A DNA stretch of 64,000 nucleotides from Anseranas semipalmata. Lineage: Eukaryota > Chordata > Aves > Anseriformes > Anseranatidae. Each line of letters starts with the position of its first letter. Position 1 is the first letter of the stretch. The notes below the pieces were generated by a model. It made no database searches and was not told the origin of the DNA. It saw only the letters and a program-made list of their open reading frames with translations. Location of the stretch: contig VXAA01000967.1 of the NCBI GenBank assembly GCA_013399115.1, positions 181,611-245,610 of the forward strand, in the 5' to 3' direction. Made by a program: the position numbers and the translations under genes. Below, piece by piece: positions 35,817 through 48,260 of this stretch.

Positions 35817-35876
35817 AAACACAAGTAAAACAACTGAAATTTTCTATTGCATTTCATTGCTCTGATTCTCCTTTAG

Positions 35877-36176
35877 GTATAGCTATGCTGGAGAGCAACG
35901 AACTGGGGATGGGGAGAGAAATGTTGATTTCTTCTTTTCCACTTGCATCATCTACTTCTCAAACAAATCACCATCTTCTTGTTTGTAGCTGTGGAGATCA
36001 TAAATCCACAAGGAAATCTTATTTGGTTTTAACAAAGCACTTTGTGTCGAACAGTGTATTTTGCCATGTTTTAGCTTTAGCTGTGCTAGTTGCTCTAGGA
36101 GCAGAAGAGAGATTCGCAGTGCCCACATTTGCCTTTGGAAGTTGCTGGCAGCCCGGCAGCAGCAGTGGAGGGAAAG
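35877..36176 (+). other. Candidate 300-base symmetric exon
   Basis: CTGATTCTCCTTTAG precedes and GGGAAAG|GTATGA follows. The interval is exactly 300 bases and stays open in a single frame, entered and left in phase 1, lying within a 162-codon frame (35756-36244). The translation has a hydrophobic Val-Leu-Ala-Leu-Ala-Val-Leu-Val-Ala-Leu stretch but no known domain. A 489-base open frame in DNA of this AT content is moderately unusual. Confidence 0.18.
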
Positions 36177-36279
36177 GTATGATTTTGTGTTTCTGTGCCC
36201 TTAGTTTGGATATAATGGCTGCTGTTTATCTTTGCCTTTTCTAATCAGTATGCTTGCTGGCAGCTTTATTTTTCTTGTT

Positions 36280-36500
36280 ATATAAAACAGACATGTGTCT
36301 ACCAGTGGAAATAAAATGAATGCACCCAAAATATGCTAATGTGATACCAAGAACCAAATGGGAAATTTGTTGCTGGCTGCAGCAGGATTGGGCCCCAGCT
36401 CCATGCTAATGAATTTTGTAGAAGACAACATAGTCAAAAGATTGATTTTCCAGGTTCATGTAAAGAATATTTCATTGAAAGCTGTCTTCCCAGTATTAAA
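36280..36500. promoter_or_regulatory. Candidate conserved non-coding element 5 with twin octamers
   Basis: Two copies of ATGCTAAT (36333-36340 and 36403-36410) lie exactly 70 bases apart in the same orientation. ATGCTAAT is a variant octamer favoured by POU-III factors. Between them is GGCTGCAGCAGGATTGGGCC. The arrangement suggests a neural-type enhancer, by inference only. Confidence 0.35.
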
Positions 36501-38117
36501 TAAAATATAGTATGTTAAATAAGCAACTAGTTCTTTACTGTTTTTACAGTAAAACTTGTATTTTGTATGTTGTAGGACAGCCCATTAGTTGTGCATTGTG
36601 TATATGCACAAAGATGGTAATCTTATGCAAGCTGCTGAAAACAGTGGCAGCTTGATCTTTCAATGTGGTAGGATAATATGTATTATGAAGCTTGTTTTTA
36701 AGCTGTTTCCTAGACAGAAAACAACTTTTCTGAAAAGCCTTAGTCTATTCTAGTGTCTTCCTGCAACTCTGAGAAAGTGGAGTTCTTGTCCACGCATTAC
36801 CGCATGGATGCCCCATTTGAAAATTCCCGGGCATTGCATATACAACACACTGCAGTTGCGGCTCCTCAGCATGGTGCTGGACTAAGACTACTAGGAAAAT
36901 GGACAGTCTGGTGACTGAAGTTTTCTTAGGGGACACCTGTGACTCTGGAACCACAGTCAATAGGCATTTGTTTTTACAAGAAGGTTATTATGACGATAGC
37001 ATTGGTAAAGTGGAGCTATTCGGATCAGGTGCTCTCGCACAGCCACCATTCGGGGGAATCGTTGGCTTGCTTGCTGACACACCCCATGTGGCCGCACGTG
37101 AGCTGGCTCTATAAATCAGCGAGGCTCCTCATGGTCACTTGGGGTCTTGCCATGAATACTGCTGAATTCCAGAGGTTCATCCTAAAATGTTTAGAAAACA
37201 TTTAGAAGTCAGCAGGCTATCCAGGCTGAACATACTCGTGGGCAGGTTCTGCTCATTCGTTCTGGTCAGTGCTGTCCTCCGGCTGCAGCAGCTATCCGCG
37301 GCGCCGTGACCCGTTGCGGGTTTCCTGAAACAGCAGTAGCCTTCTCTGTGCTTCTTTGCCTCACTGGGCTAACTAGGCTCCCAGTTTTTACAGTCATCCT
37401 AGTCATTGCTCTATGGATCTGTTCCAATTGGAATCCTTTTTTTCCAAGGAAAAGCTGTAAGAACAGTACACTGTGCTCCCACTAATGCTCTCCTTGTGTC
37501 TTGGCCAATGCCGCTGATATTTCTCTCTCTACAATGAACACCTTGCCTGATAAAGGCAGCAGATGCAATTGCAAAGTATCCTTGAGCACCCGCATTAATC
37601 GATCACCCTGTGACTGAACACTGCCCTTGGGTCTTTTCCTTCGCTGCTCATAATTTACAGTATCATCTTCACCCCAAGCTTACAGAAAAAATTTTGTTTA
37701 AGAAAATAAACAAAAAAATCTGGACACATTATTTTACATGCCAGTTCTGTTGGCTTTCTGAACAGGGGATGTGCCTGGCCTCCTGTCCCCGGACATGTGC
37801 CCTCTTTGACTTTTACTTCTAGGCTGAATGTGATCGTTTTTGTCGCTATTATTCCTCTGCCTTGCTCCCATGTTCATGATGATAATCCTTTTTGAGTGAT
37901 TGTTGTCAGTTTTGAGACAAATTGTGGTATTTTGTAATTTCTCTTCCTTCAACTCAGCACCATGGCTTTCCCTCTTTCTCTAATACTTGTTAAACTGAAG
38001 AAGCTTCTGCTGTTTTGTTCTTTCCAAGTCTAGCTCAGCCTGTTTTTTGGCACCCTGGGAGCATCCTTTTACTTTGTAACACTTCCAGCACTTTTATTGT
38101 CGTCATTCATGGTCTGA
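36501..38117. other. Non-coding stretch, no gene seen
   Basis: Unremarkable except CACGTGAGCTGGCTCTATAAAT (about 37095-37116), an E-box followed by a TATA-like sequence with no supported transcript. Confidence 0.45.
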
Positions 38118-38157
38118 TTGGTTCTTTCTTCCTTTCTTTCTCTGTCCTTTCTCCTAG

Positions 38158-38225
38158 GTATCCATCTCCGTGCTGCTCAGCCAGGCTCTGGAGCGCTCTT
38201 CAGCAGCTCTCTCCCCACGTTTTAG
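38158..38225 (+). other. Candidate terminal exon behind a very strong acceptor
   Basis: A long pyrimidine tract at 38122-38155 ends in CTCCTAG. The following frame (phase 2 entry) is open for 21 codons to TAG at 38223-38225. Only the acceptor is strong evidence; the tract could also be simple low-complexity sequence. Confidence 0.12.
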
Positions 38226-39720
38226 GAAGAAAAGTTAGAATGTTTTGAATCTCAGACAGAATATAATGTGGCCTTTCCTCCACATGCAGCTCCCTTACCT
38301 GCCAGGTTCACTCACTACTCCCTTTGAATTCGTAAAATGTTTACCTTATGAAGTATGTAATTACAGGCATTTGCTTATTATAATTGTTTGCTTATTTGTT
38401 TTATCTTAACTTTCAATTTAAACATACGATCTGCTCATGATCAGGATTAATGCTACTTTTTCCTTGTGGCTATGTTTCTACAGATGACGTCTGTTCTTAG
38501 GATGCGCCTGCAGTTCCTGAGGTTTTTGTGCAGCATCTTCATCCGCTCCTCTGTCACATCTTAACTCTTCTGTCGTTTATTTTCTAGATGCATTTTTAAT
38601 CCTCTGATTTTCTCCCTTGTGAGCTCTGTCAAAGCTCATTTCACACATAAATAACTTCTACGAGGTATCCTTTCATGGCTAATGCATATCCCACAGCTTC
38701 TACATTCAGCTGGCTGTGTTTTCTCCTCCATTTATAGAGCTGTATTCCACCACTACTTCAGTAAATAATCATGATTTCTCCCCATTGTCTCCCATTTTAT
38801 ATGGGAAAGAAAAAAGGATGAAAGCCCAACCAACTCTTCTGTTTACTGCTAATTCTTTCTCCAGCTTCTCCAGTTCCTGGACTCTGCCCAGCTCAGCCCT
38901 CCCTCGCCCGCTCCCCGCACCCCTTTGGCTCTGCAGCCCATCAGCTGTGTTCAAAGGCAGGAAGCCTCCCCCACACCCTCTGTCTTACTCACAGCCCAGC
39001 CCCAGGCGGGCTCTGCAAGCTAGGAGCTCCAGCAGACCACAGATGCTATAAATTGCCACTAAGCAATCCACCAAGCACTGCAGTCGCAATCAAATCCACT
39101 TACTGGCCTCCCTCTGTTGTGGTCCAGCATTTCTCCGTAAGAGCAAGTTCTTGCTAATTCCTCCGGTTGTTACCGCAGCAGTAGTCCCACGCGGCGGTGC
39201 AGGGGCACGCTGCTCCAACAGGCGCAGGCTGGGCTCCGGTGCATGCGGGTCTGCGACAGACCAGCTCTGGCTGCAGCGCTTGCCCTAGATAACTTGTCCG
39301 TACACAAATGGTGATGTTTCCGATACACTTCAGACACAAACAGGAAAACCTTCCTTCCGGGCGTGGTAAATACATTACCTCATCTGGTGATACCGTTCTT
39401 TACAATGGTGTTTTGTTGTGCCAGGGTGTTGGACACAACACCAAGTGGTTAGGGACCTCCATCCAAGGTCTGTGAGCTCCGGAGGACGGGGAGGAATACC
39501 CACGCCGTGACTGTACTGCAGGACAGGGATCCGGCTGAGGAACTTAGGGACCGTAAGTGTGAAGCGTCGGGCTTCGCAGGGAAAGGCTGATCCTTTTTAA
39601 AGGAATGTCAGTCGAGGATTAATGTTTTCTACTACGTGGATCTATGGAATACACCTCATTATATTACTTTGAAAATGTCTAGGTTTTGGCGGTTTTAATA
39701 CCTTAATTTTCTTCTTACAG
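38226..39720. other. Non-coding stretch, no gene seen
   Basis: Pyrimidine-rich sequence at 38850-39000 gives a 111-codon frame with no domain. Nothing recognised. Confidence 0.45.
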
Positions 39721-39762
39721 GCTTCCCCTAAGGAGATTGCTAGGTGGTTGGTAGTCATGTAA
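39721..39762 (+). other. Candidate short terminal exon
   Basis: TTAATTTTCTTCTTACAG ends at 39720. Frame 0 reads Ala-Ser-Pro-Lys-Glu-Ile-Ala-Arg-Trp-Leu-Val-Val-Met and then stops. The acceptor is good, but the short length makes chance likely. Confidence 0.1.
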
Positions 39763-42700
39763 ATGAAAAATACTCTTTTAAATATATAAAGTTTAATTTC
39801 TTATCATAAGGCAGCATATCAGCTCAGGAGCTAATCTGAGAAGATGTTAAAAATACCAAATGCCTAATGAAATGGAAATGTTTTGTAGGGTATTCAGACC
39901 TTAGTGACCTAACCTTGCAGTCTTTAGTGTCTGTTGATCACACGTGGGTTGCTGCTTCTCATGTCTTGATCAATCAGATCCTTTCAAGAGGAGCTATTGC
40001 CCACTCTTACAGGTGGCAATAGGGGGATCTTACCTAAGCTGAATCAGAAATTAAGTACCGAACAGTTGGCTAAATGTGTTCTTATCACTTGTGCGTGCCT
40101 GGTAATAATGGGAGGTGTTGAGTGCTTCAGAGGGTGAAGACAGCACCGTCCTGCGAGCCTTCCCTGGGCTCTGGGTCCAGCTGCCTCCCCGCGCCTCGCC
40201 CCTCCTCGCGGATGGGGGAGCGCGGGCCAAATCTCTGCTGTGCTGGGCTTTCCCTGCAAAGCGAACCAAGATGACTAATGGCGTGTCTAGGTGATTTCCA
40301 ACAGGGTTTCGTTGCCGAATGGAATTTCCACTTTACCACTAAAACCCATAGATCAGAATTAGAATTATTTAACTTTGAGATTTCACTGCTGGCTGACAGT
40401 CTACTCTTTCCCAGGGCAGGAAAAGACAGTGTGGCCGTGGCTTGTGTCAGTGTATATGTTTGCATAGTACTCTCAGATCCCACAGGAAATTTTGCACATT
40501 CTGCTGCCTGGGTCATCTGGGTTTTGAATGCAAAATTTGAAGGAAAAAAAAAAAAGTTAGAATTAGAAGTGGCTGTGCCTCAGCCCATGTGTTAACAGCC
40601 TTTTTCTTAAGCTGCTCCTGAATTCAACACGGGATTATCTGCCAGTTGTTGTGCAGGTGACATTCCAATACATAGTCTGAAAAGCCAAGACAGAACCACA
40701 TATTCTGAGGTGTTTGATTTCTGTACCTCAAATAAAGAAACCCTTGAAATAAACATTTTACCCTACTGCCATACTAGAGTGTGCCTCATAAATATATTTA
40801 CAGTCCCTGCTGAACCACGAGGAATCTCAGTCTATGACTCCTTATTTTAAATCACTTTTAAGGTAGTAAGCTAGCACCACCTTAATGTCCTGCTGAGCCC
40901 CGTTACAAAGAAACCCCACTTAGATCTCAACAAGCCTCTGTCTCCACAGCAAGTAAGAATGTTCAGTGGTACTTAGTGCTTGATGTGGGTTGTATCAAAT
41001 GCCTGCAATTTTATGTGTCAGTAGGTAAATCCAAAGCCTCTTATTATGAGAAGGGATAATGGCATACAATATGCTAGAGAACAGGAGGCGTGCTGTTAAG
41101 ATCCTGAAGGCACTGAGAATGCCTTGTCCTGTGAAGGCCTCTCTTAGTCACGGGTGAAGGGATCTGCCCGCGTTCTAGCACAAGAGCAGGAAACAAGAAA
41201 GCAGCGAGGGCAGCTCAGGGCTCTGGTTCTCGTCTTCTCCCTGCGAAATAACCTCATGGATTTCTGGCAATGTGTTCTTGAGCTATGACTTGACAAGAGG
41301 AGGTGTTTCCAGAGTGCTTAGGCTGGACTACTTTTTAAAATTGCATGCAGTGTTAGTTAAATAAGGTAAGTTAAATAACAAATACGTGCTCATAAAGCAT
41401 CATTTTTTCATTATAAATGTATGTTTCATCAAAAATGCATTTAAATCCTATGTAACCCATTTTCTCAAGTCTGGCATTTTCAGCTTGCCTTCCATACCTG
41501 CTCAACACAAACCATCTTTGCAACGATTCGGTGTGCATCTCTTTACACTGGCCCGGTGGGAGTCAGCAGGGAATGACTGTCACCCAGAGCGCGCAGGGAG
41601 TTGGGGTGCGGAATGCTCTGCCGGGGCGCCGAGGAGCCCGATCCCGCTCTGCTGCCCGCGGGAGCTCTGCTGTGGGCTTCTGTGGGAGAAGGGCTAAACC
41701 CCAAAGGTTTTAATCAGGCGTAGCCAAAGCAAACAAACGGGAACTTCTGGGGAGAGGAGCTGGCAGCTTTCTGTGGTGTCACATGAGCAGCACTGTCCCG
41801 ACTGAGCTGCTGGGAGCTAGAGGGGAGGGAAGGGCTGCAGGGTGGGTTTTTTGGTTTTATGTTTTTTGCTTTCCTGATTTTAGTAGCAGAGGCCCATGCA
41901 TTAGACTGTTTACTATAAAATCCTAGCTCCTATGAGATCAGTAACAAAAATTGCTCCTGCTGATTTCTATAGAACCCGGATTTTAACTTTTTTATGTTTT
42001 GCTTGAAGGAAGGTGTGACCTTTTGATCTGGCTACATGAATATTTATAATTAAATGATACTTTTGTCAAGTATTTCATGACAAAACACTTCACAAAATAC
42101 ATGTTGTTTGTTTATTGAGGAAAATACTGTTTGTTTGTTTGTTTTTTTTCTCCTGTAATATTGTTTTCTACTCATCTGCAAACACTTATGCTGTGAAATA
42201 AATGACACATCACTACACACACTTCTCGAAGGCTCCCATCTAGCATTTCTTGTCTACCTCTACACTGAGGTTTCAGCTTGGATCAGAGACTGCACTTCTG
42301 AAGCAACTGCCTAGATTATCCTCATGTACCACATCTTGTTTGCATCATGGAGCATGTTGGAGCACATGAATACGAATCCTTTTGGATGATACCAGATGCT
42401 AGAAGATGTGCTTCTGGAGCACACCCAGGCACCCAGCTCCAGATGAGTATTCGGTCCACAAAACCATAGGAGGGCCAGTAAAACAGCCTGAAAATCAGAT
42501 AATGTAGATGTGGGTCCTGGGCATCACTATTTCAGTGCCCAGATCTGTTCTTACTGAGCTGCACTACTGGTTAACAAGGGTCTAGCTACTCGTGTATGAG
42601 CGTCTTGTGAGGGTAAGGAATCAAGGCGCGAGTGGGATTGTCCTTGGTACTGCTTTACTTACGAGGTGTTGTGTTTTGCCCTGCCATCTCAAGCTCAAAT

Positions 42701-44687
42701 GAAGTCTTTTTGCAGATCACCACTGATTTTGAAGGAAGTTTTACAAGAAGACATCTTTCAGGACCAAATCGTAGTTACTTAGTATTTTATCACGATAATC
42801 CTTTTCATGAGTAATATTTTACTGAATCTTACTCTTGGGTATGTGTCTAATTCAAAAGAATACTTTTTAGATTTTGCTTTTGTAGTGTGCTACCACATGT
42901 AGGCATGGTTGAAGTGCTCAGGAGGAACACAGGCAGGCATGCTCGTACGTCCACTGCTATGTGAGTCTCTGTGTGACATATTTCAGTGACGTGAGTGGAC
43001 CATACTGTGCTGCTACAGATCAACTGCTTCTAGTTTCCTGTAAAATAACCTTAAACAATCGGAAGAACAAAAGGGGAACAAAGATAGAAAGCAGCAATCA
43101 GCAAGCACAGGCTGCCTCATTGTTTTTTTAGTTTTAATTATTGCTTAAAGCAAAACTCATGGTCTTGAAAATTGAGATCTCAGCAGTCTTGCAGCTGAAT
43201 GTAGCAAGAAAGATTTTATTTTAAGAAAGAAGTGTTTAATTGTTTCTACACTGTTTTAAAGGTTATAAAAGTCTCTAGACAATAATGCTATTGCAAAATG
43301 CACTATGAATGCCAAAAAAAAAGTTCAGTGATGTTGGTTTATTATGATTAAAGCTTTATGGAAAAATCTTTCACTTTAAGTTTAATAAAAACTAAGCATA
43401 TCTTAAAATAAATAAATGATGTTCCTGCAAAAACAAAGTATATAAGGCAGCAGGCTGTACTAGCTTGTTAATATCCTGGCCCATTGTATAATGAAGCACA
43501 GTTTCCTTTATTCAAATTCCTGCTTCAGTATAACAGGGATCTGATGGAGAATAATACATGCATAGAGGGTTATTCTTTATTAAAGATAACAGTTTATGAA
43601 AAGTTTATGAAAAGTTGTTATATTTTTATGATATTAAAACTGAAAATATTTCTAGCACTTCTCGTTTTTCAAATTAAAATATATTTTTGTTAAAGAGTAT
43701 ATAGATAGAGATTTTGTCTGTTTGGGATTAAAAAAATACTAAACCCCAGTGTTTCAAATGGGCTATTTCTAAACAAGCCTTTTTTTTTTTTCTTTTTCCA
43801 TCAAAACAGTGGTTTTTAACCAGCATGAGATTTATGTGAAAATATCTTATACTTCCTGTAAAGTCTCACAACCATAGTTGCACTTTTTTTATTCATAGGT
43901 TACTAAAACACATTCCATAGAGAAAGCTTGTATTACTGATTCTCATAAAGCTGGAATGTCTCTTCTTGTCATAAGAATTTCAAAGTGTAATTAGGACAAA
44001 ACTGTGGTGAATTTTTTTTTCCAGTATCATTTAATTTAAATGGTGTTGACTTAAAATCCTACTGAGAAAGACTCTAATTTGTTATGGCTCTTTAACTTGG
44101 TAACATAAATAATCCTTAAATATGTGTGTCAGAGGGAGGTTTTACATAAGTTGTGGTTGTTGCTGGAGTGACTGTTCATTCACATGTAAGGGAAAATTCT
44201 GTTAAGCTTACTGTGAATATTATTGTAAATAATTGTAATATTATAGGGGATAATCCATGTTGAACTAAACTCTGGTTTATGACTGTGCTTTCTTCTTCAG
44301 ACAAAAAGAAAAAAGGATGAACAAAAAGTGGGTTGGACATTATGGCTTAAATTACTTGTGTAATGACATGTATAGTTGATTTATGTGTAATTCACCAAGA
44401 AATACTGGCTCATGGTACAAATTAAGTTAAAAATTATTTAGGACTAAGAATAGTTTAAGAAATACAGACATTTCTTGAAACTCAGGAACATAGTAGTCAC
44501 AGATAAAGCAATATACAAAGCAGAAAAAGACATCGGGAATCATTGCAAATCAAATTCTTTCCCAGAAAAAAAAATCATTCTTAGTAGCTCAAGACTGTTG
44601 GCTTAGAAGGATATCAAACCCATGCTTTCTCCAAAGCTGGACTTTTGCTGAAATCAGTTCAGATGCAGATCTACAAGACAGAAAGTT
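39763..44687. other. AT-rich non-coding stretch, no gene seen
   Basis: Small CpG-rich patches occur at 40130-40240 and 41570-41680, a GTTT array at 42129-42149 and several poly-A/T runs. No exon, RNA or transposon is supported. Confidence 0.5.
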
Positions 44688-44742
44688 GGGCCAGGTGATA
44701 TGCAGAGGTCCCTTCCAACCTCAGCTTTTCTATGACTCTAAA
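44688..44742 (+). mobile_element. CR1 retrotransposon 3' tail
   Basis: CAGGTGATATGCAGAGGTCC followed by CTTCCAACCTCAGC and the degraded tail TTTTCTATGACTCTAAATTC match the 3' UTR of a CR1 subfamily different from the one at 5.4 kb (CCAACCTCAGC rather than CCAACCCAAGC). About 55 bases are recognisable, with no coding part. Confidence 0.8.
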
Positions 44743-45189
44743 TTCTGATGGCTAAAACCAGGAATTGCATCTCCCAGGACTTTTTATGATGACTGTCTGG
44801 AACCAAAATTTGGATGCATTGTAATGCTGTATGAAAATTAAGAAGTTGTGGGTGACTTGTAAAACAAACAAGCAAGCAAACAAAAACTCCACATCGTGCA
44901 ACATGTCAGGCATTTGTCCTTATCCAACCTTGCCATTATTTTAGCACAGGACACTGGCATAGCCCCAGCTCTTGTTTTGGATGGCTGACCAGAGGTTTAA
45001 AGAGCAGGGGAAAAAAAGGATGCATTGGAGTCAGAAGACTTCTTTGCTTAGCATGTGCTCCATCAAGGCCCTGGGCAAATGGACCTGAGTGTCCAGCTGG
45101 CAGCTCGCCTGGCAGCCATGCCTGCCGGTGGGAACATGGGCAGCGTGCTGGAGCGGCTGGGCAGTACGGGTGTGTTTTCCTTCTCTAAG

Positions 45190-45313
45190 GGATACCCAGG
45201 TGAAGGGAGATGTGTTTGTGTTTAATTCCGTTACTGAATACTACCTCCCAACACGTACTTGCCCTTGTGATGGCCGGTGCTTTCAGGCTTTCTCTGGACT
45301 TTGGCAGTGTCAG
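45190..45313 (+). other. Candidate Cys-rich exon with consensus donor
   Basis: Bounded by GTGTTTTCCTTCTCTAAG and a perfect-consensus donor, CAG|GTGAGTAAG. The 124-base interval is open throughout in one frame (1 + 41 codons). It contains Gly-Asp-Val-Phe-Val-Phe-Asn-Ser-Val-Thr-Glu-Tyr-Tyr and then Thr-Cys-Pro-Cys-Asp-Gly-Arg-Cys. It sits in a 154-codon frame (45089-45553) that starts with GTG, not ATG. The cysteine pattern matches no family I know. The donor is the best by sequence in the window. Confidence 0.22.
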
Positions 45314-45553
45314 GTGAGTAAGTGGCACGACTACAGCAGGCGGGGACAGGCTGGGCACACGGGGACTCACGGCTTGAGCATGGGAGTGGGACATGGAGCA
45401 CCGTGCTCGTTCTGCTGCTGCTCCTCTGCTTGTTGTGCAGGACAAAACCTACAATGGTCATCTCTGCGGCCTCAGCCTGAAGAGTTGTTGTGTGAAAGAA
45501 AGTTCAGGAACCACTTTATTTTCAGGCGTAGTTGTAAGTGCACATGTGTTTAA

Positions 45554-47532
45554 GGTTGTACCTGTACTGATTAAGCATATTAGCAAAAAGATTTTCTTTG
45601 CCTCTTGAAAGTTTCATGAAGCAATTGCTTAAGTACTCTTGCCTTGTAAAGCAAGCAGTAGGGAAAAACACATTTTACATCATTCTTCAGGGGGTCATAA
45701 TATTTTATTTTCCCCTTTAAGACTCATGTAATTAAGAAATGAAAGTATTTATAATTCTAGTGTTCATAAGGCATGATTTACTAGTGGCTGGGAGTATAAA
45801 TTAAAAAGAAAGTTAATGTCAGACAAGCCTAGTTTTAACAGCTTCAGGCTAGAGATGTAAGAAAATATTGTTGGGAACCTTTTGTGTTGCTGAAGATAAT
45901 AGTAAGAGCTGCACAGAGCTTTAAGAAGGGACATAAGTCTTCTCTGGCCTGCACAAATGTTTCAGAATTGTAAGAAGGAAATCACATTCCAGTCAATAGC
46001 AAGCACCTCAGTGATATTAGATTGTTAGAAAACATTACTGTCCTTGAAGAACTGCCTGAAAAGCACGAAATGCTATTCATGCATCTGGTTTGGGCAAGCA
46101 TAAAGATGGCTTACCAGGAAGAATGTGTAGCAGACTAAAATAGCGTTTAAGTCAAATACAGAGAAAAGAAAGGCATTTGTTTTACGCAGAGGGTTTAGTT
46201 AGGTGTTACATTAAACTTAGGCAGACTGACGTGCTTCTCTAAACAGCTCAGGAAGGCCTGAAGATAAAACTTGAGGACTGATGCAGAGTATTCGGAAGGC
46301 TAAATATGGTTGACATGAAGGAAAAAAATTCTAAAAATGATTTCAGTTATGAATGCCTATTCCAGACAGCTTCGTTCTACTAAAATTACTAATGAAGACA
46401 GCTAAGTGACAGTCAAAGATTTTACCTATGGACAAACTGAGTCAGCCAGTCTGTACGTTTGACCTCTGAAGAATATCAATCGCTCCAGCTAATTCTTGCT
46501 TTTCCATTCTTTGTCATCTTTCGTAGCTTCCAGTGTGGTTGAGCAAGGGCAGCAGAGCTGTGTGGGTACAAGGTGGAGGCAGCTGGTGCTGCAGCACGCC
46601 GGGTCCCCTTTCCTGCAGCGCAAGCAGTCTGCCCTCCAGCTGGCTCTGTGCTTTACCAACACCTAAAGATGTTTGAGCACAGATATGCAATAACTGAATG
46701 CCTTCACTGACCAATAAATAAACACAGGAAGGCAGCTGATCTAATAATTTATGTTAAACAGCATGAAAAGTGGAAGAGGAACTGTGAATTAGTTTAAAAT
46801 CACCAATTCCTTGGGGAAATACCATGACAGGATCTGCTATAGTTCTTTTCCTTAATCAAATATTTAATAGTTAGCATAGCTGCTCCTACCAGCTCAGCAG
46901 TAAAGAGACCCAAACATTATATTTCTTTTTCCTTCAGTCGATTTCATTTAAGATGAGAATATACCGTACTTTCATCTGTGTCTGACTCCCATACCTTTTA
47001 ATGTGAGTGTATTCAAGGCAAAAGTCATATGAAACATCCTTGTAGAGCCTGTCTCTGGATAGATGTTTTTGATGTGAACAGTTTGCTCAACAAAAAAATG
47101 TTGAGTTTTGATTAAGTTGAATTAACTAAATAGTTTGGCTGAGAAATATTTTTAAAAACTAACAGTTAATTTCAATGGTATTAAATTACATAATTTGATA
47201 TTTTCTTTCAGAAACTGAGCTGAATTTAATAAAAACGATAAAAAAAAATTAAGTAAACCATTTATTTTATAGATACAGAAGTTTTTTTTTTTTTTTTCTG
47301 TTTTCCTGATAAAACTGAGAGGACTTATTGGGGCGTTTTCTTTGCCTCTAAATATTTCCATATTTCCTCCCCACACCTGTGCTGGAACACATAGAACAGG
47401 ACCATAGGTATCACATGAGAGTGGCTGTTGTTCCTGCCTATGAGCAAGCACACTTGGTAAGAGTAGGGATTTTGAGAGTGTGTATGAATGTGTGCATTAT
47501 TTAAATCCCTTCTTTATTACTTCATTTTGCAG
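45554..47532. other. AT-rich non-coding stretch, no gene seen
   Basis: A T16 tract lies at 47282-47297. Nothing recognised. Confidence 0.5.
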
Positions 47533-47567
47533 TTCATTGCAAGTCAGGAAATACAAGGTAAGGCACG
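47533..47567 (+). other. Candidate 35-base microexon
   Basis: A strong acceptor (CTTCTTTATTACTTCATTTTGCAG region) precedes and ACAAG|GTAAGG follows. Frame 0 is open: Phe-Ile-Ala-Ser-Gln-Glu-Ile-Gln. Both splice signals are good, but microexons need RNA evidence. Confidence 0.18.
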
Positions 47568-47574
47568 ATCAGCA

Positions 47575-48260
47575 AACAGAAACTTGATGGTTCTTTAGAG
47601 GAAGTAGAGAAGCCACAAAAGAGAAGGGCACAAAACCAAAATAATTTTGCAACTGCATTTGGATGCTCTGAAAGAAGAGAGCTGGTATGGCCAAGATTCA
47701 CATAGCAAGAGAGTTGTATGGAATAAGGCAAAAAAAAAATAATGCAGTGTGGATGATTTTGGCAATAAAGTTCAGGAGGAAAAATTTTTGAGAGATGACG
47801 TTAACAAATAAAAGTGTGAGTTAGCTAATGCCTGGTTGTGAAAAGAAATGGAGAAAGCAGAGTCATAGCTGATTCCGAGGTTACAAGCTCAGGTCAGTAA
47901 AAGGACAGTGGGTGTGAACTGACGGTCAGCGAGGATGAGCAAAGACAAAGCAGTGGACTGAGGGTCAGACTGAGGAGCAATGGGATTTTGGGTTGCAGCT
48001 GAATCAGGAATGAGTAATTTGAAGAAGGAAGTAGAAGAGAAGATTAGAAAAGATGTAAATCTGGATCCTTTAGGGATCTGAGTGGGGAGAAGTAAAACAA
48101 AGAGAAGTTGATTCAAGGAAGTAAGGAAATGTGGGAGGCACAGAAACACAGTTTTTGAAGAACTCAGCCATGAGCAGGAGGTGTCTGTAGCTGTGCTACG
48201 CATTCTTGAGATGGGTAGGAAAGAAGAATGCAAAAAGGTACCTGCCAAAAAGCTTAAACT
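47575..48260. other. Purine-rich (A/G) strand-asymmetric tract
   Basis: About 690 bases in which the + strand is strongly purine-biased, with many GAAG, GGAGA and AGAAGAG words. The minus strand therefore has a 125-codon frame (47889-48266) rich in Ser, Leu, Phe and Thr, which I read as a consequence of composition. It may be a decayed unclassified repeat. Confidence 0.35.

Noticed and set aside
37095..37116. E-box plus TATA-like sequence as a promoter
   Set aside because: No supported transcript or CpG context follows; short TATA-like strings are common in AT-rich DNA.
43136..43158. TTATTGCTTAA resembling the start of miR-137
   Set aside because: The match ends after 11 bases and no hairpin partner is visible.
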